From Hyalella azteca (taxonomy: Eukaryota; Arthropoda; Malacostraca; Amphipoda; Hyalellidae), in the NCBI RefSeq assembly GCF_000764305.2, contig NW_025943831.1, positions 1-64,000 on the forward strand: DNA of 64,000 nucleotides. The letters are read 5' to 3'. Under the pieces are notes generated by a model. It did no database searches, was not told where the DNA came from, and saw only the letters and a program-made list of their open reading frames with translations. Shown in pieces: positions 36,972 to 50,692 of the stretch (position 1 is its first letter; each line of letters begins with the position of its first letter). The translations under genes were made by a program, and so were the position numbers.

Positions 36972-37259
36972 ATGTCGAAGTCTACAGCGGTTGTCGTCAG
37001 CGGTACGCGCGCCGGCTACATACAGGCTCGGCCTGTAGCCTCGTCGGTGCTGCGCGATCTAGACCAGGAAAATTTGCTCTCTCCAGGATTTCCCAAGACG
37101 AGTTCAACTAGAATCGGTCGAAATATTCTGAACCGAGATAATAAAAGCGGTATCACTCCAGAGCCTAAAATTGCTTATACTTCGCTCGAGTTGATCCCAA
37201 TGAAGCTAAATGCTTTTCGGAAAGAGGCTTCAAGAGACACTCGTGTTAGCGCCTTCTAA
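36972..37259 (+). CDS. Candidate small single-exon ORF, unknown
   Basis: 95-codon frame, MSKSTAVVVSGTRAGYIQAR..., with a TAA stop. It begins in a locally GC-richer patch, diverges from cactus and is about 1.95 kb from its ATG. Evenly hydrophilic, without signal peptide or membrane segment. No family recognised and no splice sites needed. It may be a real small gene, an old insertion or chance. Confidence 0.25.
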   Translation: MSKSTAVVVSGTRAGYIQARPVASSVLRDLDQENLLSPGFPKTSSTRIGRNILNRDNKSGITPEPKIAYTSLELIPMKLNAFRKEASRDTRVSAF

Positions 37260-40200
37260 TCTCTAAGCTACTATGTAACATAGATTTTCAAGTCTTCGCA
37301 TAGATTTAAAATAATTTGAATGCTTCGAATTATGTGGACTTTTGTTAAATCATTTGACGGACTCAATGAATGAGGCATTACATTTAAATACATTATCGAG
37401 ATGATTTAAATCCAGTCCCAGCTTTTAGGCAAATATTTATGAAGAAAATTTAAATCACTTTAGAAACAAATGATGTATATATTATAGCTTACTGATTTTG
37501 GACCTTTACCATTAATCAATATTTAAATTGGAAACGTATGCTTGAGAGAAATAGACCGATAAATTCTGAAAAAAACCAACGTGCGCGTATTTCGCGCCAC
37601 ATAAAAAGTAATGCCCCACGATCATTATCATAACCGTTTTTTACCATGCCCAATTGCCCATGCTATAGATCACATAGTTTGACTCAGATCCATGCACCTA
37701 GAAATATTTCCGCGATCTATTGTGTGGTAATTGCAGATGCCTTGAACCCTCTGTCACTTATTGTTAAAAATAATATTACGAATCGCTTCTCCAAGTTAAA
37801 TCTTTTGACAGCCCAGAAGCGGTTTTACCAGTTCAAATAAATCTAATTGTAGCGAAGGCTCGCTGCCCCGAACTCAAAAAATGGACTGTATAGTTAAAAA
37901 AACATCCTCCTTTTTGTGGCAGGATTGGCAAAATAAATTCGATTAATAAATAATAATCAAAATAAATTCGAAATAAATGTGCCGCCACTAAAGAATTTCC
38001 TCATTTATAGAGAAGTTGACTCTTTCTTTGGTGGTGACTAATAAAGTAAGGTAAGGTGAGTTAGTCAACCTAAAACATTCTTTCTTCAGTAAAAATTTGA
38101 ATCTATAAAAAAGATGTATAATCTATGAAGGATTTTATAGAGCAGTGGTTCAGAATTAGTTTTTCAGAGGGAATAGAAGATTCAAAATTTATAAAAACCT
38201 GAATAATGGGAAAGAATACTGCACCTGTCGTTAGTGATCATTTTGAATCAGTCTAAATATATTACTTTGAAAATAAATTCATAATAATTTTGTAAGTAAC
38301 AACAGGTAAGCAGTAGGAGTTTCCATCATAATTAAGCGGCGAGCAAAACTTCTCATCTAGAACATTTAAGAACTGAATGAGCGTTATTAGATTTATAAAA
38401 TTGTTTACATTGAAGATTGTAGAGTCTCTAGATTTTAACTCGCTGAAGAGTAATCTATAGGTATTACGGATTCGACACTTCCCACACCAACGAATGGCTA
38501 TTTTGAATATTCAACCAAATTATACGAGATATTTGAACAATGTCTGTATGCAGTGGAATATATGAGACCTCGTACTGCATTATTACCGCCTTTGATCGCC
38601 GGTATCGACGTGCATAATTAGTACTTGTTGCCTGTATCAGCTGGGACTCCCAGGAACGGTCACGTACTCATTACTTGCTGCTGGGAACATGCGATAAGAA
38701 ATGCTGCGGCGAATGTATAGTGCAATTATCATATATTTGGGAAGGCAGGTACGAATTTCCTATTGAGGGCAGACTGCAAATTAATCTCGCTCATAAATTA
38801 TATAAATTAATATGTTTTGACCAGGATCAAGCTATACGAACATTCGATACAAAACTTACAGAGTGAAATTCACAGAGTGATAAATTTCACTGAAAATTAG
38901 GATTGACTGCTTTGAGCGCTCCCTCGCATGCAGTTAAAATCTAGCAAATCCAATTGCACTCTCTTCTGAATTTGACGCTATAAATCAAGCAGAATAATTA
39001 TGATTTATTAATAATCAAATGTCCTAACTCTGTGCATGCGCTGCCAGTATGAAATTCTTTACAAAGAAGCTATTCTTATTTGACCAGAAAATGTGTGGAA
39101 ATGTTATGAACAATATTCATATTTTGAGCTTGTTAATAAATAATTTCGCCTAATTGAAAGAGGAAATCCCGGTTAATTTTTGATATAAAAATGAGATGTC
39201 AATCTTGTAATGAGCTTATCAATGCACTTTTCTAGAGGTGCGAAGGTGCAACAAAGCTATTGATAAGCATTTGAGACATCATTTGAGCGACACGGTTCTT
39301 CAATAACGATCGATCATTTATAATTAAGCGTCATTTTATCATTTATCATTTATCCGAGTAACTCTATTTTTAATAGATCCGTACTTTCACCTTGCATGCG
39401 ACCTGCGGTCATCAAAAAAAAAAAAAACTATCGAGAATGGTCCGGATTTTCCACGGCGTTGCTTGAGAACTCGGCGCTCGAAACAGGAATTAAGAAAGAT
39501 CACGGAAATACCGGTCAGGAAATGACTACAGCTTATGCTTGGTGATGATGAGCTGCCTACAGATTGGGGGTTCTGCGTCATGAACTTACAATTAAGGCAA
39601 TAATAAGCAAGCCCATTAAGGCAATACTGTCCTAACACGACAAAGTATACAGTCTGTACGCCATGACAAAACATACTCAGGACGCACTTACTGTATATGA
39701 CTTTAAGAATAACCTATTTTGCATGAATGGGTTCTGTTTTGACAAACTATCAAAGCTATATAGACAAGTCTTCGTTAGCTACGACTGTTTATTATACTCT
39801 CACGCACACGACTACGAATTTCTTCATGTTCGGTTCTGTTCAGACCAATTTACAAGTCACTCACACAACCAAAAATGACACGAATTGATTCATGTGCAGG
39901 AAATAACAGGGAGTCGTTATTATGAAGAGTCAGTTGTTGTGTTAATAGAACTTAATTTAACCAAAACACTGATGTAAGTTACCAGAGCTCTAGAACGCTA
40001 AAATTAACTCTATTATGAGGAGTTAAATTTAGATATTTTTTCGCAATTGTTCACTTCCAACAAATCTTTAAGCTACAATTTTGGATGCAGAATCTACTAA
40101 CATTTTCGCCAGTCCAAATATAATGCTACCTGGTAACAGCACAATTAATCTGAGGATTTCTTCACACAATTCTTCACTAAACCTTCGTAAAATAAGTAAT

Positions 40201-43200
40201 TTATTATAAATAAGGCAAAAAAACTCACGCGATCATTGCCAGGATAGGAAAATCCTTCTCGGCGACACTAAAGCGTCCTAAAAGACGAGGCGAGCGAAGA
40301 GAAACCAAGATTTTCTTCATGATGTTGCACTTTTTGTTCACACAAAACTGAAAATTTTTCATTTCTTCGTGCGCGTGTGGAGACATGTTAGTAAAAGTAC
40401 AATAAAAGATGTGTGCATCAAAATTATGCTAACTCTGCAAATAAATTAGTGATCGATGAAGGTATATTGTTTTTAAAATTCTAGACAATAACATTAAATT
40501 TACAGTTTACAATAATGTAATTTGATTTGAACATGGGTTTCCAGGTTGATAATGCAGTAACCTATAGCAGTAAAAAAATCTCTTTGATATTCAAAGGGGA
40601 TCATCTCAGGCATATTAAGTACAACACGGCACACAAGAACTTGAAATAGCAATGGAACTTGAATTAGCCATGATCGTATTTCCAACCCAGCAACATCGTT
40701 GCCAAGCACCACAAGCACGAAGTGTGGCAACGAATTTGATTGTGAAATTTTGGCTTGCACCGCGAACGAATCGGATTATTCATAAACGGTCATCTGTCCA
40801 TACCAAATATTAACTCATCAATTATGTATAACTGTGTGGATATCGACAAAAAGCACGAAGTACTAATTTAATTCCTAATTACTTGAACGCGGAAGACGTA
40901 CAGCAGTCGTGTGCTGGAACGAAGAGCACAACCACGACTGCGTTGAGTCCAAGCCTCCCAGCTTTATCGAGCTCCCGCTTCTCTTCTAACCAAGGAAATA
41001 CCGAGGCCTTATCGACGCCGCATACACCGATATAATAGCAGCCATGAACACGCAAATTAGAAGCTCGATGAAACATTATCCCCGTAGGTTTGAACTTTGC
41101 TAGCAATAATCAAAGAATGAATTATTAAATTTTTATAACCAAGCCTGGTCGCTAAAGCTTATTGCGAATACAGTTCAAAAAGAAAGTGTTGAGACAGGGA
41201 AATTTTTTTGAGTGATTTATGATTATTCTTTGGAGGAGCAACTGTTTTCAGAATGGGCTTTCTTAAACCATCAAATCTTAGCCCACCTATAAAAATTTAC
41301 CTTATAAGGGTCGCATAGCACCTTGGTCAATTAAACTTTTTAATGAAATCGATAGCTCTACGAAAAAGTTACTCTAGTCATGGCGCACACGGAATCATGG
41401 AGCATTGAATGTCGAATAGGTGCCACATTATCCAATCGTGGAAGACTTCTCAGCATTTAAACTCTGTTAGGTAAAAATTCCTTCGTTGGAGTCGAGTGAA
41501 GGGACGCTCGTAACAAGTGCCCGCGGCGAGAGGGCGGCTGGTACGGGCATAATTGGACCGCCTTCCTTTCTCTGGGGAAAACCGAAGTCCTTGAAGCGGT
41601 AGGAGCAGCTTGGCGATGACCACAGAGTGGTGAGGGAGGGTGGGTGACGGTGTTATGTTATTTGGGTGAGAGATCAGAGTGATGGTGGCTGTAGAACTGG
41701 CGTGATGAGATGCGAGGCATGAGCATGGCTAGTAATTGGGTGAAATGCAAGGCTTAAAACCACTTGGGACATTAACAGCAGTGTGCACTCGAAGAGCTAG
41801 AAGAAGAAAGTAATTTATAATTTGATAACTTAGTCGTTTGAAATTAAAAGGAATGAAAAAATTGATCGCCCGTGTCAGGGGTGTATTGTCTGATAAGAAA
41901 AATATCTCACAGCACCGTATATCCACAATGTGAGAAAGATGAGTTTAGTTTAATTACTGCGATGTCACACGCTCTGCATGAGGTGGCTGCACGACAGTCA
42001 GCTGATAATGTGCGCGTGTCAACCTTCTCTTTGTTACACATCGATTATCGGTATCGCGTAATAACCAAGAAACTATTGAAACAAGCTCGGGGTAAACCGC
42101 ATTCGAAGTTCTTTCGAAATTTATATAAAAAAATTATCTAAGATTTTTCAAAAAGATCCTAAAAACTTCAGTGGCAAGGCATTCGCATAACTGCACACAA
42201 AAGAGACGCTAGTTTTAAATCGTATCAATCATACCTGAATTTTTTGGATGATGAAATTCACGTGAGGATAAATGCACACGTGTATTCATTCTCCACACAA
42301 CATCACGACCGACTTTCAACCACGTATTAATCAGGCAAATGAACATCAATCACATATAACTTGACACTTGATTTAAAATATCACTTTAGACAACATCGAA
42401 TTTTCAGTTAACAAATTATTTGAAATAGATCTAAAGTGCGTTACGTGGGTTCACTCTCGCGCTAATGATGTTATGCTTATGTTGATTAAACAATTAACAA
42501 CATAACATTTCAATGTTGGCTGTGAACGATCAGCAACTATATAGGGGTAATTATAAAATCAGATCGATCAGTGTCTGGCCCAGCTTACATTCAATGCATA
42601 TAGTAATAACTATAGTCAGTCTTATATTGTATATGTACGATCAAGAGATCATCGTTCATAGATAGTCTCAGTAGAGTTTATACAGCTGCGTATCCTGGTA
42701 TTATATTTCTCGGTATCAGTGTAAGTCATGTAGGAGTTAGACTGTTAGATAATCGCCGTCAAGTACTCTTAACGTACGTATCGTTATCTCATATCGAACA
42801 CCGCACATGAGCTCGAGTACCCGAAAGCTGCCTGGGCATACGGCAGTGCAAGTGCCTCTACATGCGAGGAATTCACTGGGCAAACTCTACAAGGGACAAA
42901 CTTATACGTATATGTGATTTCAATGCTACAGGCCTAGGATGAAAAGAGCTGAAGCTTAGTTCAAGTGTTAAAGTAGAAATAAACCTATAGAGCAAGTAGA
43001 ACCATTTCTGCCCTCCACTAAAATAATTGGGGTATTGTTGGCATTAATTGATGGCAACTTATAAATTTTGGAAATGTTCATTGCCCTGTTGTCGATTATT
43101 CTTTCTACTAATTTTAGAAACTCGATCATGCGAAGGAAACGATTTGCAAATGAGCAGACAATTATACATGTGATAGGGCCTGCACCAAGCCTGTCAACGT

Positions 43201-43440
43201 GCTTGAACACAGGTTACACATGCGGTACAATTTATTATCCTGTAAATATTTGCTCAAAAGGCTGGACTAAATCGTGCTGTAAATATTACGGGCAAATTTG
43301 TGTATTGAACATTAGTCAACTTCTCTGTAAAGAAACTGTCAGCAGGTCGCGGGACGTTCAAACAAACTACAAAAAAAATTATTGTTCTGGCTGCCCGCGT
43401 AAAATGCGTCGGTAACCCCTGAATAATAAATAATCAAAGA
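37260..43440. other. Long noncoding interval
   Basis: Contains scattered frames of 60-115 codons on both strands, none with family resemblance or paired splice sites. A GC-rich patch at about 41505-41650 holds no clear frame. Could be the intron of a gene whose exons lie further out. Confidence 0.4.
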
Positions 43441-43597
43441 TTATTTGCACAATAAAAAGTTGTACACATGTGACCAAATCTTGTTAGCGAGCGAAAGGGT
43501 CGACTCTCACCCACGCACGCAGCGCTCGGAGACCTCGGCCCTGGTCGCATCAGCGGCAGTGACGCGGCAAGGCCATCGAGTGCGCGCGGCGGCCGTC

Positions 43598-43731
43598 ATG
43601 GCGGGGGACACATGGCGCAGGAAGGGCGGGTCGCAATCACAGCTACAACGCAAGCCTCGCAACAAAGATGGTTTAGAGCTGGTCTCAGTTGCCGAGCTTA
43701 GTTACGGCTTCAATGAGCTTTCTCCCACGAG
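43598..43731 (+). CDS. Candidate first coding exon in a CpG-rich island
   Basis: ATG in a strong context (GCCGTCATGGCG) inside a CpG-dense patch (about 43495-43640). Reads MAGDTWRRKGGSQSQLQRKP to FNELSPT and ends at ACGAG|GTAAAT in phase 2. 44 codons plus 2 nt. No family recognised and no downstream partner exon identified. The frame is also open upstream to 43445. Confidence 0.3.
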
Positions 43732-44922
43732 GTAAATCCCGAAGGCTACGAGAGATTGTTCACTGTTTGGTTGATTGATGGGATTTGGAATGCTTCTGCA
43801 CTGCACAGTTTGAGCTCCGTCGTTTGTAGGGGACAAAACCAAGCACCAAGCTAGAAAGTTGACATAAATATAAGGGTGCAACACATGCATTCAAAGTCTA
43901 GAAAACTTTGAATATGATCCAAATGTATGAACATTTAACAAATAAATGAGCTATGTGCACTGTTTGTTATCAGGTCTTAAATCATTATAACTGTCATTAT
44001 TAGTGAGCATTACTCATTAGCCAAGTTTGTGATTGGGTTCGAGTTACTTTAGCGTTTTAGTAAGAAACTAGTATTGATGAAACTAGTTTCGGGTGTAGAT
44101 TTAGTCTTTCAGGCAATTCGAGTATAAAGGCACAGAAACATTGTTATACATTCCCGAACCAATCATATGTATCCAGAATTGAATGCTGACCAAGTCAGCG
44201 TACATTACAGGCGGGTGCGTGTGATTTAGGTGATTATCCTACACGTGTAATCGATTTAGGGCGTCAGGTTCTGTACACCCGAATGGCCTCAAATGTCGAG
44301 CATGTATTTCATACTAGCATTAGGAGATATTCCTTTTGCGAATTTACTGAAGAAACTAAAAAGAGGAGGAGAGTGAAATTCGAAATTAACTAACAACATT
44401 TTTTAACTTCGGGCCCATAATAACGTAAATGAAATGACTAAACCATAAACTGAATAAAAGGAGAAATGTTTGACATTAAAGAAACGAACGAGAATTCAGA
44501 CGTACAGTTACTGGCACAGGCTCAGATTTGATGTACTAGTATGTCTGCAGCCAGAAGCGGCATATACATATTGTATATTATTTTACGATAACGTCCCGGC
44601 TAGATATTATACGGATGTGTTACGTTCAAGTGGCGACGAGGAAACAATTTGGTGCATGCAACAGCAAACATACAAACCAGCTAGAGCTCAAGGCTGCGTT
44701 GACCCCGTTGCCAACACTGCGATAATCCTGGAAATAGTATCCGAAAAAGATCCAAGCATCTTTACTGATGCTACAAAAATGGACACAAATAATTAAATAA
44801 TAAAAATAAAACCTTAAAACGAAACAACGAAAAAATGGTGCATGCAAGAACGTTTCGTAGAACCTGGCTGGCGTAGAGCGGGATTAACATTCGACAACAA
44901 CATCGGAATAACAGAGTCAACA

Positions 44923-45141
44923 ATGGCGGAAGTGAACGGTGCCGACTATCTGAAAGTGGACGCTGGAGATTCCGACCATGAACCGATGGATATTTCAACG
45001 CAACCTGGGAAAACCCAGCCAACGAGTGTCGATGGTGCCGTGCTGTTTATTGCTGCAACGGTATCTCAGAATATTGCTTATAAAAATCATGAGATATTAG
45101 AGGTCGTTCTAAATTTAAGAAACATGAGTGTTTTATACTAA
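44923..45141 (+). pseudogene. Y14/RBM8A-like decayed ORF (weak)
   Basis: 72-codon frame MAEVNGADYLKVDAGDSDHE...PGKTQPTSVDGAVLFIAATV...LEVVLNL. It recalls the acidic linker and RRM start of Y14 (DDDGEPGPQRSVEGWILFVT ... IKNIHLNL) at matching spacing, with key RNP residues changed. If the likeness is real this is a retrocopy or very worn relic; it may be chance. A hAT element begins 80 bp downstream. Confidence 0.2.
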
Positions 45142-45220
45142 GTGTGATAGTGTGGATGTGAGTCGTCGTCATATTTACTTCATTCAATACGAAGATGAGC
45201 TATTGAACTAATACTAGGAC

Positions 45221-45920
45221 CAGAGCTGGGCAGCGCTACTTATGTTTTGCTATTGGATTTACTCATAAACATTTAATGATAATAAAATATTTTCAAAACT
45301 TATCAATGCAACTTTATTGCAATTAACCTAACCGAACCAGTACGGGTTAGATACAGTAAATAAAAGTTACTGCTATTTTTATGTTTTAACTTCCCTACAT
45401 GGATGTCTACTTTAATCTACCAATCTCAAAAATTATAGACATATACTATAAAAAATCACTCCTTTATTTGTATATATATATGTGGATTATTTTTGAGATT
45501 TGTAGATTAAAGTAGACATCCATGTAGGGAAGGTGGAACATAAAAATAACTGTGTAAAAGTAACTGTAAGCAAACTGAAACATGAAAAAATACCTGTAAG
45601 TGGTAACTGGTAACAACTTAACAAGTAACAACTAACATGTTGACACTAGTAACAGGCTGAGGTTGACAACATTTCACCGAAATCTTTCGTACAGTTTTAT
45701 TCTGTAATTTATATTATGTATGAATCATGCTGGTTTTTAAATAATATATAATACTATTAAGTAAAATCTAAAGGCTTTATCTATAAATGTAGCAGTAGCG
45801 CTGTAGCGGCAAAACCTCGTATCGCTACTTAAAAATGTAGCGCCGCTACCGCTACTGAAAATGTAGCGGCCTGCTAGCGGCCGCTACATATGTAGCGCGC
45901 TACTGCGCGCGCCACCTCTG
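45221..45920. mobile_element. hAT-type nonautonomous element with 8-bp target duplication
   Basis: Begins CAGAGCTGGGCAGCGCTACT and ends GCGCGCCACCTCTG. Flanked by ACTAGGAC (45213-45220) and ACTAGTAC (45921-45928), an 8-bp duplication with one mismatch, diagnostic of hAT. The right end is packed with GTAGCG/CGCTAC repeats (45790-45915). An inner hairpin pairs 45375-45432 with 45490-45546 (TTCCCTACATGGATGTCTAC). 700 bp, no transposase. Confidence 0.88.
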
Positions 45921-46922
45921 ACTAGTACGCCCTATTATGCAACCCGTACGAAAAAGATTTCAGCATTTGATAAATGAGTGATTAATTAATAAAAATGTCG
46001 TAGAAAATCAACAGGAGAAATGACAGGCTGAATTCATAGGAAAGGAGTTGAGGGTATAGTAGAAGTGAGACAACAGCCACCGACTGAACGAGCTTCAGTT
46101 AAACACCTAAATCAAGTACGTAACAAAACGTTTATACATCAAAGTTTATACTCATGTCAAATGTCCTAAAGATGTTTTACTCACCATCATATTGCCTAAT
46201 ATATATAAAACCCAACTGCGTTTTCACTTGACTATATTCGACGGTCAAAAATAACTTGTGCTGCAATTGCTCGTATAAGCATTTTAAACTAGCTAGGCTA
46301 TGCCAAGTTCTAATAAAATGCAAATAAGTGAAAAGAAGGGAAACTCGTAAAAAATTAAAAAGACATACGGATGCTGACTCACAGGTGCTGACACAGTTGA
46401 TCTATTTACTCGTCTTCTTCAAGAATTTGTATGATTTTGTAGCCATATTGAACAGTAATGCCTCGGTAACAAGCTCTACGGACAATCGATGCATGCATGC
46501 ATTAATTCAGGACCTGAGCTTCACAGTCTTCAGAAGATTTAAGATGCATAACTTCAATGGCAGGAAATAAGACGCACTACGAGTAATTTAACTGATCTTC
46601 GTACTTATTACATTTGTAGAAATGTATTCGTTTAATTGAACTGTTGGTAAACCTGTTTTCTTGTTTAAAAACCTAGGCGATTTAGACTTATTGCTCACTC
46701 ACTTATTGCATCCAGTCACTGATCATTACGATGTGTTTAAATTTTGTCATAATAAATAATTCAATACCTGAAGGGTGATATACATCTTTAATTAGAAACA
46801 TTTATACAAAAATTCAAGTGCACATTTTGTTCACATCTAATCTTGTTTCTCCAATCATTCAAATTATTCAATAAAGACGGTGGTGTTGTAAAGTACTCAG
46901 TTAGATTTAGTAAACATTCATC

Positions 46923-47032
46923 AAACTTCGGCAATACAAAAGATAAGTATCATTTGGCCATTATTGCACGCGAAAACTTCGGCAACACATAAGATAAGTT
47001 ATCATTTGGCCGTTATTGCACGAGAAAACTTC
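46923..47032. repeat. Direct repeat, about 52 bp, two copies
   Basis: AACTTCGGCAAYACAWAAGA...ATCATTTGGCC(A/G)TTATTGCACG occurs twice in tandem. Confidence 0.8.
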
Positions 47033-47039
47033 TCCAACT

Positions 47040-48560
47040 ATAATCTAATGCTATTTTCATACTATTTTATACTACACATAGGCGAACCCACAGCAATTAC
47101 CTCCCTTTAATTGGCCAAACATTTCCATTTCACCTTCAACGCAGCAGCAAAAAACTGATCGGGAACTAGAGCGGTGGCTTCGAGATGAGCGGGGAAGTAC
47201 GTCTTGTTTCGGCAGATAATTTTTCAAGTATGGGCGGCATAAAAACTAAGCGCATTCCGCACCAAGGATTCGCGCAAGTAGAATATTCTACCGAAACAAC
47301 TATAAGAATATGCCTGGAAGAATTAGGGAATTTTAAAATTCTTCTTGTGATATAACGATATCGGATAACATATGTATATACACTAGGTAGATAGCTTAAT
47401 GCTTCGACGCGAAAATAACAACAACATCGCAAGATAATCCCTCACTACTGAATTTTTCGTTTATATTTTTCTAGTTGTAATGAGTTTAATGTTTGAGCAC
47501 AATGCCATTTTTAAAATCGTTCGGTATATTCAAATATCTTGAGAAGCATGCGGGCTCTCAAACGGCTTTAAAAGAAATATACGAATTACGATCCGTCTTT
47601 TCATAAGCAATTGATCACATGTTATTATAAAAATATTTTCTCGTAAATTAAAATTCTGTCAATTGTTCCTCTCTTGCACGGTCATTTTGAAAATTCATCT
47701 CATAAATTCACTAGCGATGACCAAAATATTGAAAAACTTTTCTGATTATGGCAACTTTTTTGATAAAATTTGAAGCCCACCTGCTTGAGAATCTAAAATA
47801 ATTGGCGATTTTTAGTTGACAATATTCATGAGATCCAAAATAAAATATGACCGTTTCTCTTATTCAAAATAACCAGAATAGCCTCTTATAATTTTCGTCC
47901 TGAATTTGCTCAGTCAAAAAATGTGTGAAGAAAATTAAAGTTCACAACGGGTTCTCGCGCAAAATCGTGATGAGAATAGTTATATCATTGTCGACCCTTG
48001 CAATGGAAAGCATACAAAATAAAAAACTATTTAAACTCGAAAATCACTACCATGAGCAAGGCTTGGATACTTCACGCTTTTCGTTCGATAATCTAAATAA
48101 TAATAATTGACAGTTTCTTTACGCGCGTGAAACACGCCATACTCATTATAGTGTACATGCTTTAGTTATATGTGTCATATATCGTCCAGAAACAGGATAT
48201 AAACAACAAATCTAATTTTATGGTATTATTAACTGCACTTTTTCTACTTTCCTAACGATTCTAGGTTATCTCTGTAGAATATTAGGGATAATTTTAAACA
48301 CTGAAAAATATCCTAAGTTAGCCATGAAAGTAATCATTTTCTTCTGCATCACGAGCCCAAACTAAAATTTTATTCAGCCGTCGTTCAATTAACTCTTGGA
48401 AAAAACCCAACGCAAAGAAAAAATAATAATGGAAGCAAAAAATACATGAATATAGTCGAAATATTAGCTGCATGTTCAACATCAGAAGCAATTTTCATGA
48501 CCGATAAACAGTCGTCGATGTTTTTTATGGATCCACTAATGAACTTTTTACCATCCATGT
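47040..48560. other. Noncoding spacer
   Basis: No gene or element ends recognised. Confidence 0.4.
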
Positions 48561-48567
48561 GTTATTT

Positions 48568-48660
48568 CTGAAGTGAATAATAATAATAATGTAATAATGA
48601 TGTAATAATGATAATAATAATATAAATTAAGAAAATAATAATAATAATAGGAATAATGCT
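48568..48660. repeat. Imperfect ATA/ATG microsatellite
   Basis: Runs of AATAAT, AATGATGTAAT and AATAATAATAAT, AT-rich trinucleotide type. Confidence 0.85.
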
Positions 48661-49497
48661 ATGAATAACAAGTACAACAATAATAATTTGAACTGCAATT
48701 ACTTGATTGAAGAATCACAGGCCCTGAAGGATCGGAATTTTTGTCCGTCAGTTGACATAATAATTGATATAGACTTGCCAGACATATTGTCTACATCGGT
48801 CTATAAAAGTTATTGAGAATTATGTGATAAGCTAAAATATTATTGAGGATATGCTAGGCCTTAGGCCTTCTATCTGGAATAATTTTACTGCACAAATCCA
48901 AGGGAGTTCTTGCAGGGAGTTCTTAACTATCGAAAATTATCTGACTAACATCAAGAACTTGCTTAAAAAAGTTGATCGCATTTTTGAACTTAGAAATATC
49001 TAAAAAAAATTAAATGAATACTAATACACGTGTTATCACTGACATGAGTTATCTTCAAGCGTAGGGAAGGGCTCTCCAAGTAAATATTTTTGGTTCATGA
49101 TTTTTGTTAACTCATGAAATGTAAGGCACGAGTGAACGAAGGACAAGCCTCTCTATTAATTGACTTTCAAGATCAGAATGCCAGGAAAGAAGCAATTCTG
49201 GTGGACAAAGGGGAATTTTATCCACCATCTATTTTTTAATTTACTATAAAAAGTTGTTCTAATTGAAAGAAACATTTTATGAAAAAAGTTTGGCTAAATT
49301 ATAAATTAATTTAGCTGATTCTATTAACTTTGCAGTGTCTGCAAAACGGTCGATGCTTAATTTAATGCTCATTTATAAATTTGGTCCCATTACTGCTTCG
49401 ATTTTTAGATGTTTCTACTGCTCATTCATCTTCACTTGATTAGCTCCTTTCGTCTTCCTACACTCTTGTATTTATACGCCCGACGATTCAAAATCAG

Positions 49498-49571
49498 CAG
49501 CATTTGAACAGCATGAATGGTGCGTGCAACACGCCAGCATTTGATCAGCATGAATGGTGCGTGCAACACAC
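49498..49571. repeat. 37-bp direct repeat, two copies
   Basis: CAGCATTTGAACAGCATGAA plus TGGTGCGTGCAACACGC is followed at once by a copy with two mismatches. Confidence 0.88.
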
Positions 49572-49579
49572 GAGCTGCT

Positions 49580-50620
49580 TTTGCTTTTATATTGCAAGCG
49601 CAACCAAAAATTGGGCTGAAAGCAGCAAATTTCTAGAAAAGAAATTATAAGAATTAATTATACTAAATCCATCAATTCGTGTTCAAGATTTAATCCCCAT
49701 CAAACTTATAGAATTTATATTGATTAACAGTTCACTGGATCCATTGATGCAAATTCACATACATTATAGAATTTCATTTTGAATTGCTCTCACAAAGAAC
49801 GTTATTTTTAAATAATTTCAAATTTAACATTATAAGCATGCATGCGAGCGAGTGAAAATGCACGATAAACACAGATATTGAAGATATCTTTTTATAGTAA
49901 TAGAATTCACGTTAAAAACCGAAATTAATGTTCGCTCACGTGATATAATTGACTGCGGCACGAGAAGACAGAAAGTTCAATCCCACGACAAATTATAACG
50001 ATTCTAAATATATTTGTATCCCTCAAGGCGTGTTCTCCACATTGTAGGCTCAGGTATCGAATAAACATACAAAGTTAAATAATAACTGATATATTAGGCG
50101 TCGATAATCACCCAACTTTCTGCCGAAGATAGTGCACACTTCCTTTTATTTCAAATATTTATGCTCCATAAGCACGTTTTTAGTAAATCTCACTAGCTAC
50201 CTCAACGTCCATTTTCTTGCCGGTTGGTCTACTGAAATAGCCACTAACAATGAGTTTGTGAAATAAATGTTTGGTATTGAGGATCATAATATAATTAATT
50301 TTGCGCTAAATTGTTTTCTCCCATTGTAAAATCAACCATAGATTGAAAGCAAAATCTGACGCTGAAAAATTAATCATTTCATCCCAATTGCTTCTCGCAA
50401 AATGTTCCACAAAACGCTACTATATACTGTCATAAGCAATATCGGTCCGTTTTACGCGACATATGTGTTCATTTAAGGGGAAATAGAACGAAGCATTCAG
50501 GCAATAATATTATCCTTAAACTATATATCATCGCCACAGTAAATGAAAAGATATTTCACGAAGTTTAATTCTCAACCGTTATGGTCCGGATTGATATTAA
50601 ACAGGAACAACTATGGCGAG
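49580..50620. other. Noncoding spacer
   Basis: AT-rich; nothing recognised. Confidence 0.4.
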
Positions 50621-50623
50621 CTA

Positions 50624-50675
50624 GAATCGGCGACAGGCCACATCAGGCCTATTCTTCAGCGCCGACATCACTATG
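50624..50675 (+). mobile_element. 3' end fragment of a CR1-like LINE
   Basis: GAATCGGCGACAGGCCACAT through CACTATG matches the complement of 61410-61461, the 3' end of the LINE there. A solo 3' scrap typical of severe 5' truncation. Confidence 0.65.
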
Positions 50676-50692
50676 AAAAATGATATAAACTC

